The notes below the pieces were generated by a model, which made no database searches, was not told the DNA's origin, and saw only the letters and a program-made list of their open reading frames with translations. The translations under genes were made by a program, and so were the position numbers. Of a DNA stretch of 64,000 nucleotides, positions 19,014-26,982 are shown one piece after another; the stretch's first letter is position 1, and each line of letters starts with the position of its first letter. Source of the stretch: Comamonas testosteroni (GTDB lineage: Bacteria; Pseudomonadota; Gammaproteobacteria; Burkholderiales; Burkholderiaceae_C); contig NZ_AWOR01000026.1 in assembly GCF_000761245.1 (NCBI RefSeq), forward strand, positions 62,001 through 126,000, written 5' to 3'.

Positions 19014-19042
19014 GCCCTGCCCTTGATACACATAGGCAGGGC
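19014..19042 (+). terminator. Hairpin after yheS
   Basis: GCCCTGCC and GGCAGGGC pair around a 13-base loop. The following T-run is weak, so termination is probable but not certain. Confidence 0.5.
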
Positions 19043-19127
19043 GCTATTCATTTTGAAGATGCACAGCGCCTGCTGACAACATCAGCAAACGTGAGTTGCA
19101 TTTTCTTGCGCTGTTGATTCAGCTTCT

Positions 19128-19160
19128 TGTCAACCTGCAGCTCAGGCCAGGCGTTGAACA
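19128..19160 (+). promoter_or_regulatory. Inverted repeat upstream of small ORF A
   Basis: TGTCAAC and GTTGAACA, separated by 18 bases, end 19 bases before the ATG of small ORF A. The same arms with the same 18-base spacing occur before small ORF B (19345-19377). It may be an operator or a leader hairpin. Confidence 0.5.
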
Positions 19161-19179
19161 CGCAAAGGAGTGAACTGCA

Positions 19180-19302
19180 ATGACCACCACTGTTACCGAC
19201 ACCGCCAAAGCCCAGCCTGCAAAGGCCGCAGCAGCTATGTCTCTGATGGCTTGGCCCTGGGACGAACGCGATCGCAAGCGCGCCCCTGCATTCGCAGCCT
19301 GA
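19180..19302 (+). CDS. Small ORF A, 40 residues, WPxDERDRKR peptide
   Basis: A 40-residue frame preceded by AAAGGAG nine bases before the ATG. The N-terminal half is rich in Thr, Ala and Lys; the second half has MSLMAWPWDERDRKR and the tail APAFAA. The 10-residue WPxDERDRKR core recurs in small ORF B, 97 bases downstream, with 27 of 30 bases identical and both holding a GCGATCGC octamer. Both ORFs lie between yheS and a terminator at 19604-19633. I do not recognise the peptide; options include a small regulatory protein, a leader peptide or a peptide precursor. It is too short for usual gene callers. Confidence 0.6.
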   Translation: MTTTVTDTAKAQPAKAAAAMSLMAWPWDERDRKRAPAFAA

Positions 19303-19344
19303 TGATCACTGGATAAACGAACAGGTAAAAATTTTCCAAAAAGC

Positions 19345-19377
19345 TGTCAACGAGCTGAATCTGTCAGACGTTGAACA
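19345..19377 (+). promoter_or_regulatory. Inverted repeat upstream of small ORF B
   Basis: TGTCAAC-N18-GTTGAACA, 21 bases before the ATG of small ORF B. It is the second copy of the element at 19128-19160, while the 18-base loops differ in sequence. Confidence 0.5.
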
Positions 19378-19398
19378 GACATACAGGAGAGATTCCCC

Positions 19399-19458
19399 AT
19401 GCAAACCACGAACATCATGTCCATCTGGCCCGAAGACGAACGCGATCGCAAGCGCTAA
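19399..19458 (+). CDS. Small ORF B, 19 residues, WPxDERDRKR peptide
   Basis: The peptide is MQTTNIMSIWPEDERDRKR. AGGAGA lies eight bases before the ATG. It is a shortened paralogue of small ORF A: the N-terminal Ala/Lys part and the C-terminal tail are missing, and the shared core ends the peptide. Conservation of upstream element, ribosome site and core in two tandem copies argues for real translation, although a 19-codon frame alone would prove nothing. Function unknown. Confidence 0.55.
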   Translation: MQTTNIMSIWPEDERDRKR

Positions 19459-19603
19459 GCGTTTGCCGTGCAGCACTGTGCAGACCAAAGCGCAGTGCGT
19501 TGCAGCCAGGTGCCCGGGCAGTCGGCACTGATAGGCCAAAGAACCTACAAGCCTTACTGCCCCACGCCCCACCAGCCGCTTTGCGAAGCGGCACAGAAAC
19601 TCA

Positions 19604-19633
19604 AGACCCGCATGAATGATCTCTGCGGGTTTT
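19604..19633 (+). terminator. Terminator after the small-ORF pair
   Basis: ACCCGCA (19606-19612) pairs with TGCGGGT (19624-19630), followed by T residues. It would end the transcript carrying small ORFs A and B; the 145 bases between ORF B and this hairpin hold no further frame I can support. Confidence 0.7.
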
Positions 19634-19695
19634 GTCATTTGAGCCTCGTCCTGCTCTTTGCCCACAGGCTTGCAGAGAAAAGCAGCACCGACATG

Positions 19696-19720
19696 AAAAA
19701 AGGAGCCGAAGCTCCTTTTT
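19696..19720. terminator. Bidirectional terminator at the end of the pha operon
   Basis: AAAAAGGAGC-CGAA-GCTCCTTTTT has A- and T-runs on both sides. It ends phaB on the minus strand and blocks read-through from the plus strand. Confidence 0.85.
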
Positions 19721-19739
19721 GCCGAATGCCTGAAAAGGC

Positions 19740-20477
19740 TTAGTGCATATGCAGGCCGCCGTTGACCGCAAAGTCTGCGCCGGTGGAATAGCTGCCCTCT
19801 TCCGAAGCCAGCCAGGAGATGATGGAGGCAATCTCCGCAGGCTCGCCCAGACGCTTGACGGGCACGCCCGACACGATCTTTTCGAGCACATCGGGACGAA
19901 TGGCCTTGACCATATCAGTGCCGATATAGCCTGGGCTGACCGTATTCACGGTCACGCCCTTGGCGGCCATCTCTTGCGCCAGAGCCATGGTAAAGCCATG
20001 CATACCCGCCTTGGCAGCCGAGTAGTTGGTCTGACCGGCCTGGCCCTTGGCGCCGTTGACCGAGCTGATATTGATGATGCGACCCCAGCCCTTTTCAACC
20101 ATGTCTGCCACCACCTGCTTGGTGACGTTGAACATGGAGTTGAGGTTGGTCTCGATGACCGACTTCCAGTCGTCGGGCGTCATCTTGATAAACATGCGGT
20201 CGCGGGTGATACCCGCGTTGTTGACCAGCACATCGATGCTGCCGTGCTCTGCCTTGGTCTGGTTGAAGGCTTCGACGGTGGATTCCCAGTCCCCCACATT
20301 GCCGACCGAGGCAAAAAACGTGTAACCCAATTGCGCCTGCTCGTCCAGCCACTTGCGATAGTCGCGCGATGGTCCACAACCCGCGATCACCTTGAAGCCA
20401 TCCTTATGCAAACGCTGGCAGATTGCGGTACCGATACCGCCCATGCCCCCCGTGACGTACGCTACTTTCTGACCCAT
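19740..20477 (-). CDS. phaB: Acetoacetyl-CoA reductase
   Basis: NADPH-dependent reduction of acetoacetyl-CoA to (R)-3-hydroxybutyryl-CoA, the monomer for PHB. It is a short-chain dehydrogenase: nucleotide motif TGGMGGIG, NNAG, catalytic S138/S139, Y152 and K156 in NYSAAKAG, then VSPGYIGTDM. The 245-residue length and sequence match Ralstonia PhaB. AGGAGA precedes the ATG. It is the last gene of phaC-phaA-phaB, though a 260-base gap with its own palindrome separates it from phaA, so it may also have its own promoter. Confidence 0.97.
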   Translation of the reverse strand: MGQKVAYVTGGMGGIGTAICQRLHKDGFKVIAGCGPSRDYRKWLDEQAQLGYTFFASVGNVGDWESTVEAFNQTKAEHGSIDVLVNNAGITRDRMFIKMTPDDWKSVIETNLNSMFNVTKQVVADMVEKGWGRIINISSVNGAKGQAGQTNYSAAKAGMHGFTMALAQEMAAKGVTVNTVSPGYIGTDMVKAIRPDVLEKIVSGVPVKRLGEPAEIASIISWLASEEGSYSTGADFAVNGGLHMH

Positions 20478-20521
20478 TCATCTCTCCTGTCAATCAATGG
20501 TTATTTCACGATCACACTATC

Positions 20522-20554
20522 AACGATAAAAATTCTTAGGAATTGCTTATCGTT
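20522..20554. promoter_or_regulatory. 33-base interrupted palindrome upstream of phaB
   Basis: Outer arms AACGATAA and TTATCGTT enclose inner arms AATTC and GAATT around TTAG. It lies 44 bases before the phaB ATG. No T-run follows, which suggests an operator or an mRNA-stabilising hairpin rather than a terminator. Confidence 0.5.
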
Positions 20555-20687
20555 TTGAACGCCACACACCCTGCACGCTGGCCATGCCAGTATGCAATCG
20601 AGTAGGTCCGAATGAACCCGCTTTCGCCGTGGTTTACCTCGTGATCTTCCCTAGGGTCGATTGGAGGCTGGCATCAGCGGGCTTCTC

Positions 20688-20723
20688 AGACTGCGCCGGT
20701 CTTCAGGAGCACCGGAGCAGTCT
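20688..20723 (-). terminator. Stem-loop after phaA
   Basis: AGACTGC and GCAGTCT form the outer stem and CCGGT/ACCGG the inner one, 15 bases beyond the phaA stop. There is no T-run on the minus strand, so it may attenuate or process the message rather than end it. Confidence 0.45.
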
Positions 20724-20737
20724 GCAATCCTGAAGCC

Positions 20738-21919
20738 TCAGCAGGCTTCCACAGCCATAGCAACACCCATGCCACCGCCGATGCACAGGCCGGCCAGGCC
20801 CTTCTTGGCACCGCTGCGCTGCATTTCATGCAGCAGCGTCACCAGAATGCGGCAGCCCGATGCACCAATGGGGTGACCGATGGCGATGGCACCGCCGTTG
20901 ACGTTGACCTTGGCAGTGTCAATGCCCAGATCCAGATTCACCGCGCAGGCCTGTGCGGCAAAGGCTTCGTTGAGTTCGAACAGGTCCACATCGGCAGCCT
21001 TCCAGCCGGCGCGATCCAGCGCCTTGCGCGTGGCGTAGACCGGGCCCAGGCCCATGACCTCTGGAGCCAGGCCGCTGGTGGCGTAAGACACGATCTTGGC
21101 CAGAGGCTTGAGGCCCAGTGCCTTGGCCTTGGCCGCCGTCATCACCACCACTGCGGCGGCGCCATCGTTCAGACCCGAGGCATTGCCGGCCGTCACAGAA
21201 CCGGCCTTGTCGAAAGCGGGCTTGAGGGTTGCAAGCACATCGGCATTGGTCTTGCGGTTGACGTATTCGTCACTGTCGAACACGATGGGGTCCCCCTTGC
21301 GCTGGGGAATGCTCACGGGAACGATTTCATCCTTGAACTTGCCCGCGTCCTGCGCAGCCGCAGCCTTTTGCTGGCTGGCCAGCGCCAGCGCATCCTGCTG
21401 CGCGCGGCTGACGTTCTTTTCCTTGGCCACGTTCTCGGCAGTGATGCCCATGTGGTATTGGTTATAGACATCCCACAGACCGTCCACGATCATGGTGTCC
21501 ACCATCTTCCAGTCACCCATGCGCTGGCCGTCACGCGAATTGGGCACTGCATGGGGCGACAGGCTCATGTTTTCCTGGCCGCCGGCGACCACGATTTCGC
21601 TGTCTCCGGTTGCCACGGCCTGAGCCGCCAGCATCACGGCCTTCAGGCCGGAGCCGCAGACGGCATTGATCGTCAGCGCAGGTGTCTCCTTGGCAATGCC
21701 GGCCGCCATCATGGCCTGACGCGCAGGATTCTGCCCGGCCGCCGCCGTCAGCACCTGACCCATGATGACTTCACCGACCTGATCCTTGCCCACCTTGGCG
21801 CGGGCCAGAGCCTCGGAAATCACGGTCGCACCCAGCTGGGTTGCAGGAATCTTGGCCAGAGAGCCGCCGAACTTGCCCACCGCCGTACGAACGGCGGAAA
21901 CGATAACGATGTCTTCCAT
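20738..21919 (-). CDS. phaA: Acetyl-CoA C-acetyltransferase (beta-ketothiolase)
   Basis: It condenses two acetyl-CoA to acetoacetyl-CoA, the first PHB step. All catalytic residues are visible: C88 in [12 protein letters not shown]349 in [11 protein letters not shown] and C379 in GLCIGGGMG. The 393-residue length equals that of Ralstonia PhaA. It sits between phaC and phaB in the classic phaCAB order; 145 bases separate it from phaC. Confidence 0.96.
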   Translation of the reverse strand: MEDIVIVSAVRTAVGKFGGSLAKIPATQLGATVISEALARAKVGKDQVGEVIMGQVLTAAAGQNPARQAMMAAGIAKETPALTINAVCGSGLKAVMLAAQAVATGDSEIVVAGGQENMSLSPHAVPNSRDGQRMGDWKMVDTMIVDGLWDVYNQYHMGITAENVAKEKNVSRAQQDALALASQQKAAAAQDAGKFKDEIVPVSIPQRKGDPIVFDSDEYVNRKTNADVLATLKPAFDKAGSVTAGNASGLNDGAAAVVVMTAAKAKALGLKPLAKIVSYATSGLAPEVMGLGPVYATRKALDRAGWKAADVDLFELNEAFAAQACAVNLDLGIDTAKVNVNGGAIAIGHPIGASGCRILVTLLHEMQRSGAKKGLAGLCIGGGMGVAMAVEAC

Positions 21920-22064
21920 TGCTGACGAACCTTTCTAGGTTTCTTACAAGTGATGCATGCGTGCGGGTTGCATCCTGTTCATCGTGCCACCCGCCGCTTC
22001 CTATCACGGTCCAAGCCTTGTTTGCTGCACCGCAATATGGAACTGATTGTGCCCCAGGCCTCGC

Positions 22065-23957
22065 TCAGGCTTTTGACAGAACGTAGCGACCCGGAGCATC
22101 TTCGATGGCTTCATAGGCACGTGCACGGCCGTAGCTCTTGGGAGCCGCGATCTGCTTGCCTGCATGGCTGCCAAGCCAGGCACTCCAGTCCATCCACCAA
22201 CTGCCCGGATACTCCGTGGCCTCGGCCAGCCAGTCGTTGAATGCCTCAGGAAACTGGCCATCCTCGCGCAGCCAGTGACTGCGCTTGTTCTTGGCCGGCG
22301 GATTGATGACGCCGGCGATATGGCCGGACGCACCCATCACGAAACGACGCTCACCGCTCAGTACCTGCGACGAGGCATAGGCCGCCGCAACAGGGACGAT
22401 ATGGTCCTCGCGCGAGCCGTAGATATAGACCGGCATCTTGAGCTGGCTCATGTCGATCTTCTCGCCGCACACGGTCAACACGCCGGGCTTGATCAGATTG
22501 TTCTCCAGGTAGAGATTGCGCAGATACCAGGCGTAGAACGGGCCGGGCAGATTGGTGGAGTCGCTGTTCCAGTAAAGCAGATCGAATGGCGGCGGCGTCT
22601 CGCCCTTGAGGTAGTTACCCACCACATAGTTCCAGACCAGATCGTTCGGGCGCAGAAAGCTGAAGGTGGATGCCATGTCCTGGCCCTTCATCAGCCCGCC
22701 TTTGCCCATTTGCATCTCACGCAGGCGCACCATGTTTTCATCGATGAAGATGTCCAAAATGCCTGTATCGCGAAAGTCGATCAACGTGGTCAGCAGCGTC
22801 ATGCTGGCGACGGGAAAAACATGGGCCTCCACCTTGGCCGCAGCAGTTTTGCTGCCTGTCTTTGCTGCCGCAGCGCGGCTGCGGGGCTTGGCCGCTTGCG
22901 GCTGCCCATGCTCGCGGGCATGGCGTGCTGCCAGCACCGCCATGGCAGTGGAGAGCATGGTGCCGCCCACACAGAAACCCAGCACATTGATCTGCGGCGC
23001 CTCGCAGATATCCTGAACCGTGCTCACTGCCTTGAGTACGCCATCTTCGATGTAGTCATCCCAGCTCTTGTGAGCCTGGCTTTCGTCTGGATTGCGCCAA
23101 CTGACCACAAAGGTGCGATGCCCCTGACTGACGGCATAGCGAATGACGGAGTTGTCCGGCTGCAAGTCCAGAATGTAGAACTTGTTGATGCAGGGCGGCA
23201 CCATCAGAAAAGGCTTCTCGAATACCTTGGCAGTCAGCGGCTTGTATTCGATGAGCTGGAACAGCTCGTTCTCGAAAACCACCGCACCTTCGGTGGTCGC
23301 CACGTTCTTGCCCACGGTGAACAGGCTCTCGTCGGTCATGGAGACATGACCTTGACGCATGTCGGCCAGCAGATTGGCAATGCCCTGAGCCAGGCTTTCA
23401 CCCTTGGTTTCAACAACCTTGTTGAGCGCATCGGCGTTCAGCGCCAGAAAATTGCTGGGCGCCATGGCTGCCACCCATTGCTCGACCGCAAAACGCACGC
23501 GATTGCGTGTTTTCTCATCGCCCTGCACCGCTTCGGCCATACCGGTCAGCATGCGACTGCCCAGCAGGTAGTTGGCGGCAGCCATCGATGCAACGGGATT
23601 GGCGCTCCATTCGGGCTTGGCGAAGCGCTTGTCCTTGGCCAGCAGGTCCTGAACCTGCTTGGCATCCGCCAGCGACTGCACGGACTGCAGGTATTCCTGC
23701 TGCAACCCCTGCAGTTTGGGAGCATCGAACTGAACCGTCTGAGCCGAGCCGGCCGCCACCTGGGGCATGGCCGATTGCATGGCCTCCATGACGGAAGCCC
23801 AGGGGTTGGGTGCAGCGCCCAGACCCGGCATGGCGCTGAGCCCCATGGGAGCACCGGACTGCATCTGCTGAAGCGTCTGGAGGCTTTTGCTCCACTGCTC
23901 CTGCCAGAATTGTTGAATGGATTGGCCAGCCTGGCCCCAGCTCGGGTCAAAATTCAT
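22065..23957 (-). CDS. phaC: Class I polyhydroxyalkanoate synthase
   Basis: It polymerises 3-hydroxyacyl-CoA into PHB at the granule surface. The synthase box VLGFCVGGTML holds nucleophile C329; the N-terminal domain (EYLQSVQSLADAK, PEWSANP) and C-terminal ASGHIAGVINPPAKNKRSHW with the catalytic His are present. The 630 residues exceed the roughly 590 of Ralstonia PhaC, partly because of a Lys/Ala-rich insertion at about residues 350-376 (RAAAAKTGSKTAAAK) soon after the nucleophile. It is the first gene of phaCAB and is divergent from a small membrane protein gene. Confidence 0.96.
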   Translation of the reverse strand: MNFDPSWGQAGQSIQQFWQEQWSKSLQTLQQMQSGAPMGLSAMPGLGAAPNPWASVMEAMQSAMPQVAAGSAQTVQFDAPKLQGLQQEYLQSVQSLADAKQVQDLLAKDKRFAKPEWSANPVASMAAANYLLGSRMLTGMAEAVQGDEKTRNRVRFAVEQWVAAMAPSNFLALNADALNKVVETKGESLAQGIANLLADMRQGHVSMTDESLFTVGKNVATTEGAVVFENELFQLIEYKPLTAKVFEKPFLMVPPCINKFYILDLQPDNSVIRYAVSQGHRTFVVSWRNPDESQAHKSWDDYIEDGVLKAVSTVQDICEAPQINVLGFCVGGTMLSTAMAVLAARHAREHGQPQAAKPRSRAAAAKTGSKTAAAKVEAHVFPVASMTLLTTLIDFRDTGILDIFIDENMVRLREMQMGKGGLMKGQDMASTFSFLRPNDLVWNYVVGNYLKGETPPPFDLLYWNSDSTNLPGPFYAWYLRNLYLENNLIKPGVLTVCGEKIDMSQLKMPVYIYGSREDHIVPVAAAYASSQVLSGERRFVMGASGHIAGVINPPAKNKRSHWLREDGQFPEAFNDWLAEATEYPGSWWMDWSAWLGSHAGKQIAAPKSYGRARAYEAIEDAPGRYVLSKA

Positions 23958-24161
23958 GCTTACATCCTAGTCAAGGCAAGCGACCGGCGATCTCAGGGTC
24001 TGGGGACGCTTGCGGAATCTGCAATACGGCTCACACGGCGGCATTGTCACCTATGTGCCAGGCAGTTCTGACAAGAAGCGGCTTCATTTCGCCGTTATGA
24101 AGCTGTTTTGACACAAAACAACCCGGAGCCAGCATGCTTTCTGGCTCATTACAGAAACACC

Positions 24162-24476
24162 ATGTACCTTGTTGCCATCGCCTGGATATACGTTGTCGTG
24201 ATGATGACGATCGCCGAGGCTGCCAGCCCCGGCGGCACCCTGCTGGGTGCATTTTTCACCTTTGTGCTCTATGGTCTGCTGCCGCTTTCCATCGTGCTCT
24301 ACATACTGGGCACGCCGGCCAGAAAGCGCCGCCTCAAAGCCCGACAGGAACAGGAAGCACTAGCTGCAAAACACGCGCCCCCCAGCCCCGATTCAGGCGT
24401 CGCGCCAGATGCTGGCAGCCAGCCGCCCGCTGCCGCCCAGACGGGCGGCGTCGCGCCGGTGCGAGAAGAAACGTGA
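24162..24476 (+). CDS. Small two-helix membrane protein, unknown function
   Basis: A 104-residue protein with two hydrophobic helices (about residues 1-18 and 26-48), then a basic stretch (ARKRRLKARQEQE) and a Pro/Ala-rich cytoplasmic tail. I recognise no domain; similar short proteins occur near pgeF and phaC in related genomes. The ATG at 24162 is preferred; an upstream TTG would add 18 polar residues. Its last 84 bases overlap the end of pgeF on the opposite strand. Confidence 0.7.
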   Translation: MYLVAIAWIYVVVMMTIAEAASPGGTLLGAFFTFVLYGLLPLSIVLYILGTPARKRRLKARQEQEALAAKHAPPSPDSGVAPDAGSQPPAAAQTGGVAPVREET

Positions 24477-25310
24477 TGCATTGCTGACCGTGCACCAGGG
24501 CAGGCTGCCATCGTTGCCGAAGATTGCAGCAATGCCCAATGCAGCAAGCCGCTGGCGTGCCAGCTGCGCCAGATCGGCCAAATATTTGGTGCTGCTGCCC
24601 GCTACAGGCACAAAGTGTCGTGCCGCATCGGCGTCATGCGCCACGAAGATATCGCGCACCTCGGCCCCCACTTCAAAGGACTCGGGACCTATGCACGGGC
24701 CCAGCCAGGCCTGGGTGCGAGCGGCAATGCGGGACGGCTTCATGTCGGCCGCTGAGAGCGATTGCTGCGCCTGAACTTTCCGGGCAAAAGACTCGAAAAG
24801 CATCTCCAGCACACCGCCGGACAACGGCCCCTCAGACTGCTGCCTGCTGGGCGGCATGCCGGCCAGACCGCGCCAGCCCGCATGGGCCGCCCCCACGACC
24901 AGCCCCGAATCATGGGCCAGCAACACGGGCAGACAGTCCGCCACCATGATGGTGCAGACCACGCCTGCATCGCCGGTCACACACGCATCGAAGGCTGCAC
25001 CATTGGACTCGACCACATTGCCTGCATCCAGCTCCAGCACGTCCACACCATGCACCTGCTGCAAGAACGCCGTGCAGGCACCGGGGGTGCAGGCCTGCAG
25101 CGCCGCGTTGAACAGTTCACGGTTGCGGCGCACGTGAGCGGGGTTGTCGCTCACGTGGTCGCCCAGGTTCATGCTGCCCCAGGGTGCCTGACTGACGCCG
25201 CCCTCGCGCGAGGTGCAGATGGCATGCACGCCGGGCAGAGCCGGCCAGTCCGGGACCAGCCAGGAGTCGGGCCAGAGGTCCGGTGGAGCCGGCCGATAGG
25301 TCTCGCTCAT
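24393..25310 (-). CDS. pgeF: Peptidoglycan editing factor PgeF (YfiH, DUF152)
   Basis: A cytoplasmic enzyme of the YfiH family, formerly called polyphenol oxidase and now known to remove wrongly built UDP-MurNAc-L-Ser intermediates. The metal-site residues are in LQQVHGVDV, VADCLPVLL and GAAHAGWRGLAG. The N-terminal CTSREGGVSQAPWGSMNLG is typical. The start at 25310 is chosen because GAGGG precedes it and it avoids overlap with maiA; an ATG at 25331 is possible. A stretch of about 30 residues after the third motif is longer than in E. coli. It converges on and overlaps the small membrane protein gene. Confidence 0.9.
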   Translation of the reverse strand: MSETYRPAPPDLWPDSWLVPDWPALPGVHAICTSREGGVSQAPWGSMNLGDHVSDNPAHVRRNRELFNAALQACTPGACTAFLQQVHGVDVLELDAGNVVESNGAAFDACVTGDAGVVCTIMVADCLPVLLAHDSGLVVGAAHAGWRGLAGMPPSRQQSEGPLSGGVLEMLFESFARKVQAQQSLSAADMKPSRIAARTQAWLGPCIGPESFEVGAEVRDIFVAHDADAARHFVPVAGSSTKYLADLAQLARQRLAALGIAAIFGNDGSLPWCTVSNASRFFSHRRDAARLGGSGRLAASIWRDA

Positions 25311-25320
25311 GGCACCCTCT

Positions 25321-25986
25321 TCACTCTGCATCCGGACAGGCCGAAGGATGGGCCTGCTGGAAAGCCGGCAATGCGTTGCAGCGCCCCGCCACGCCCATCA
25401 GTCGCGGCAGCGCATCGAGATTCACATTGAAACGCTGGGCGTTGTAGATCTGCGGGATCAGGCAGCATTCGGCCAGCGTGGGTGTGTCGCCCCAGCAAAA
25501 CGTCGAAGGCGACAGGCCTGAGGCCTTGCGTTCGGCATCCAGCAGCGCCAGCTGACGCTCGAAGGCTTCGAGGCCGGAGCGTACCCAGTGCGCGTACCAG
25601 CCGTTCTTGGCCTCGTCGCTGGCGCCTATTTCATGCACGAGGTACTTGAGCACGCGCAGGTTGTTGAGCGGATGGATCTCGCAAGCCACCATCTGCGCCA
25701 ATGCGCGTACATGGGCACGGCCCAGTGCATCCCCGGGCAGCAATGGTGTTTGAGCATGGGTCTCATCGAGATATTCGATGATGGCCATGGACTGCGTGAG
25801 CCAGTGCCCCTCATCCGTCACCAGCGCGGGCACCAGCGTATCGCCCACATGGGAGGCATAGGCCGCAGCCTTTTGTTCGCCGCGCACAAGATGCACGGGC
25901 ACGGAGTCGTAGGACAGCCCCTTGAGTTGCAGCGCAATGCGCACACGGTAAGAGGCCGAAGAGCGGAAATAGGTATGCAGCTTCAT
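25321..25986 (-). CDS. maiA: Zeta-class glutathione transferase, maleylacetoacetate/maleylpyruvate isomerase
   Basis: It isomerises the cis ring-cleavage product (maleylacetoacetate or maleylpyruvate) to the trans form with glutathione. The N-terminus MKLHTYFRSSASYRVRIAL holds the SSxxYRVRI active-site motif of the zeta class, with the later glutathione-site segment TQSMAIIEYL. The 221-residue length is normal. It is divergent from a fumarylacetoacetase-family gene, which would take the next step. The pair could serve homogentisate (MaiA/FahA) or gentisate (NagL/NagK); the short hydrolase favours gentisate. Confidence 0.88.
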   Translation of the reverse strand: MKLHTYFRSSASYRVRIALQLKGLSYDSVPVHLVRGEQKAAAYASHVGDTLVPALVTDEGHWLTQSMAIIEYLDETHAQTPLLPGDALGRAHVRALAQMVACEIHPLNNLRVLKYLVHEIGASDEAKNGWYAHWVRSGLEAFERQLALLDAERKASGLSPSTFCWGDTPTLAECCLIPQIYNAQRFNVNLDALPRLMGVAGRCNALPAFQQAHPSACPDAE

Positions 25987-26148
25987 GATGCGAGCAGCAT
26001 AGCGCGAGCCGAACAGATTGGCATTTTCCCTAGGGCCGGAATACGTAAAAGCCGTCATGCGCCATGCCGTCTGCGGACCAGCATCGTGGCACACTGCTTG
26101 CCACATCAACCATTGCTGATTTCAGCGCGTGTTCCTGCCGAGGACTTC

Positions 26149-26844
26149 ATGAGTTACGTGTTCAACCCCCCTGCCGTTGCCAGCCTGCCTGTTGTGGGCC
26201 GCGGCGAGCGCTTTCCCATTCACCGCATCTACTGCGTGGGCCGCAACTATGAGGATCACGCCAAGGAAATGGGCTTTACCGGCCGCGAACCGCCGTTCTT
26301 CTTCATGAAGCCTGCGGACGCGACCGTGGCAGTGGAAGCTGGCAGCACCACCACAGTGGCCTATCCCACGCTGACTCAGAATCTGCACCATGAGATCGAG
26401 CTGGTCGTCGCCATCGGCAAGGCCGGCAAGAACATCAAGGCAGCCGACGCACTGCAGTACATCTACGGCTATGCCGTCGGTCTGGACATGACACGTCGCG
26501 ACCTGCAAAACGACATGAAGAAGCAAGGCCGCCCCTGGTGTATCGGCAAGGCTTTCGAGCAATCGGCCCCCATAGGCCCCATCACGCCGGCCGATCAGGC
26601 GGGAGACATCGTCAACGCCGAGATTTCGCTGCAGGTCAATGGTGACTATCGCCAGCGCAGCCACATCCACAAGCTGATCTGGAATATCGCCGAAACCATT
26701 GAGCATCTCTCCAGCGCCTGGGAGCTGGAGCCCGGCGATCTGATCATGACCGGCACCCCCGAGGGTGTGGCCGCCGTGGTCAAGGGCGATGTGCTGGAGG
26801 GCGCAGTCAGCGGACTTGAATCCATCAAGATCCAGATCGCCTGA
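26149..26844 (+). CDS. Fumarylacetoacetate hydrolase family protein, fumarylpyruvate-hydrolase-like
   Basis: A metal-dependent C-C hydrolase, 231 residues, with HHEIELVVAIGKAG carrying acidic metal ligands, GLDMTRRDLQ, and the C-terminal GDLIMTGTPEGV. The opening SYVFNPPAVASLPVVG resembles NagK of the gentisate pathway. GAGG lies five bases before the chosen ATG. With the divergent isomerase it would convert fumarylpyruvate to fumarate and pyruvate. The substrate is inferred from neighbours and length. Confidence 0.88.
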   Translation: MSYVFNPPAVASLPVVGRGERFPIHRIYCVGRNYEDHAKEMGFTGREPPFFFMKPADATVAVEAGSTTTVAYPTLTQNLHHEIELVVAIGKAGKNIKAADALQYIYGYAVGLDMTRRDLQNDMKKQGRPWCIGKAFEQSAPIGPITPADQAGDIVNAEISLQVNGDYRQRSHIHKLIWNIAETIEHLSSAWELEPGDLIMTGTPEGVAAVVKGDVLEGAVSGLESIKIQIA

Positions 26845-26886
26845 AAATCCTTGGCGCACAGGCAGTTAGCGCCGACCAGGTACTCG

Positions 26887-26923
26887 GGGAGTCACACCAT
26901 AATCAAGGTGCGACTCCCTTTTT
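26887..26923 (+). terminator. Terminator after the hydrolase gene
   Basis: GGGAGTC with inner CACC pairs with GGTG and GACTCCC, followed by five T residues. Confidence 0.85.
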
Positions 26924-26975
26924 CATAGCTGTTTGCGCATGTTGTACCTGCGCTAGCAGCCTGATTTGCTTATAG
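26924..26975. repeat. Dispersed repeat copy
   Basis: CATAGCTGTTTGCGCATG...CTGCGCTAGCAGCCTGATTT fits the family consensus (ATAGCTG, two GCGC-containing half-sites, then CTGATTT). It lies between a terminator and the Nudix gene. Confidence 0.7.
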
Positions 26976-26982
26976 TTGCGGA

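Noticed and set aside
22164..24071. 635-codon plus-strand frame opposite phaC
   Set aside because: His/Gln/Gly-rich shadow of a clearly real gene; no start signals or family match.
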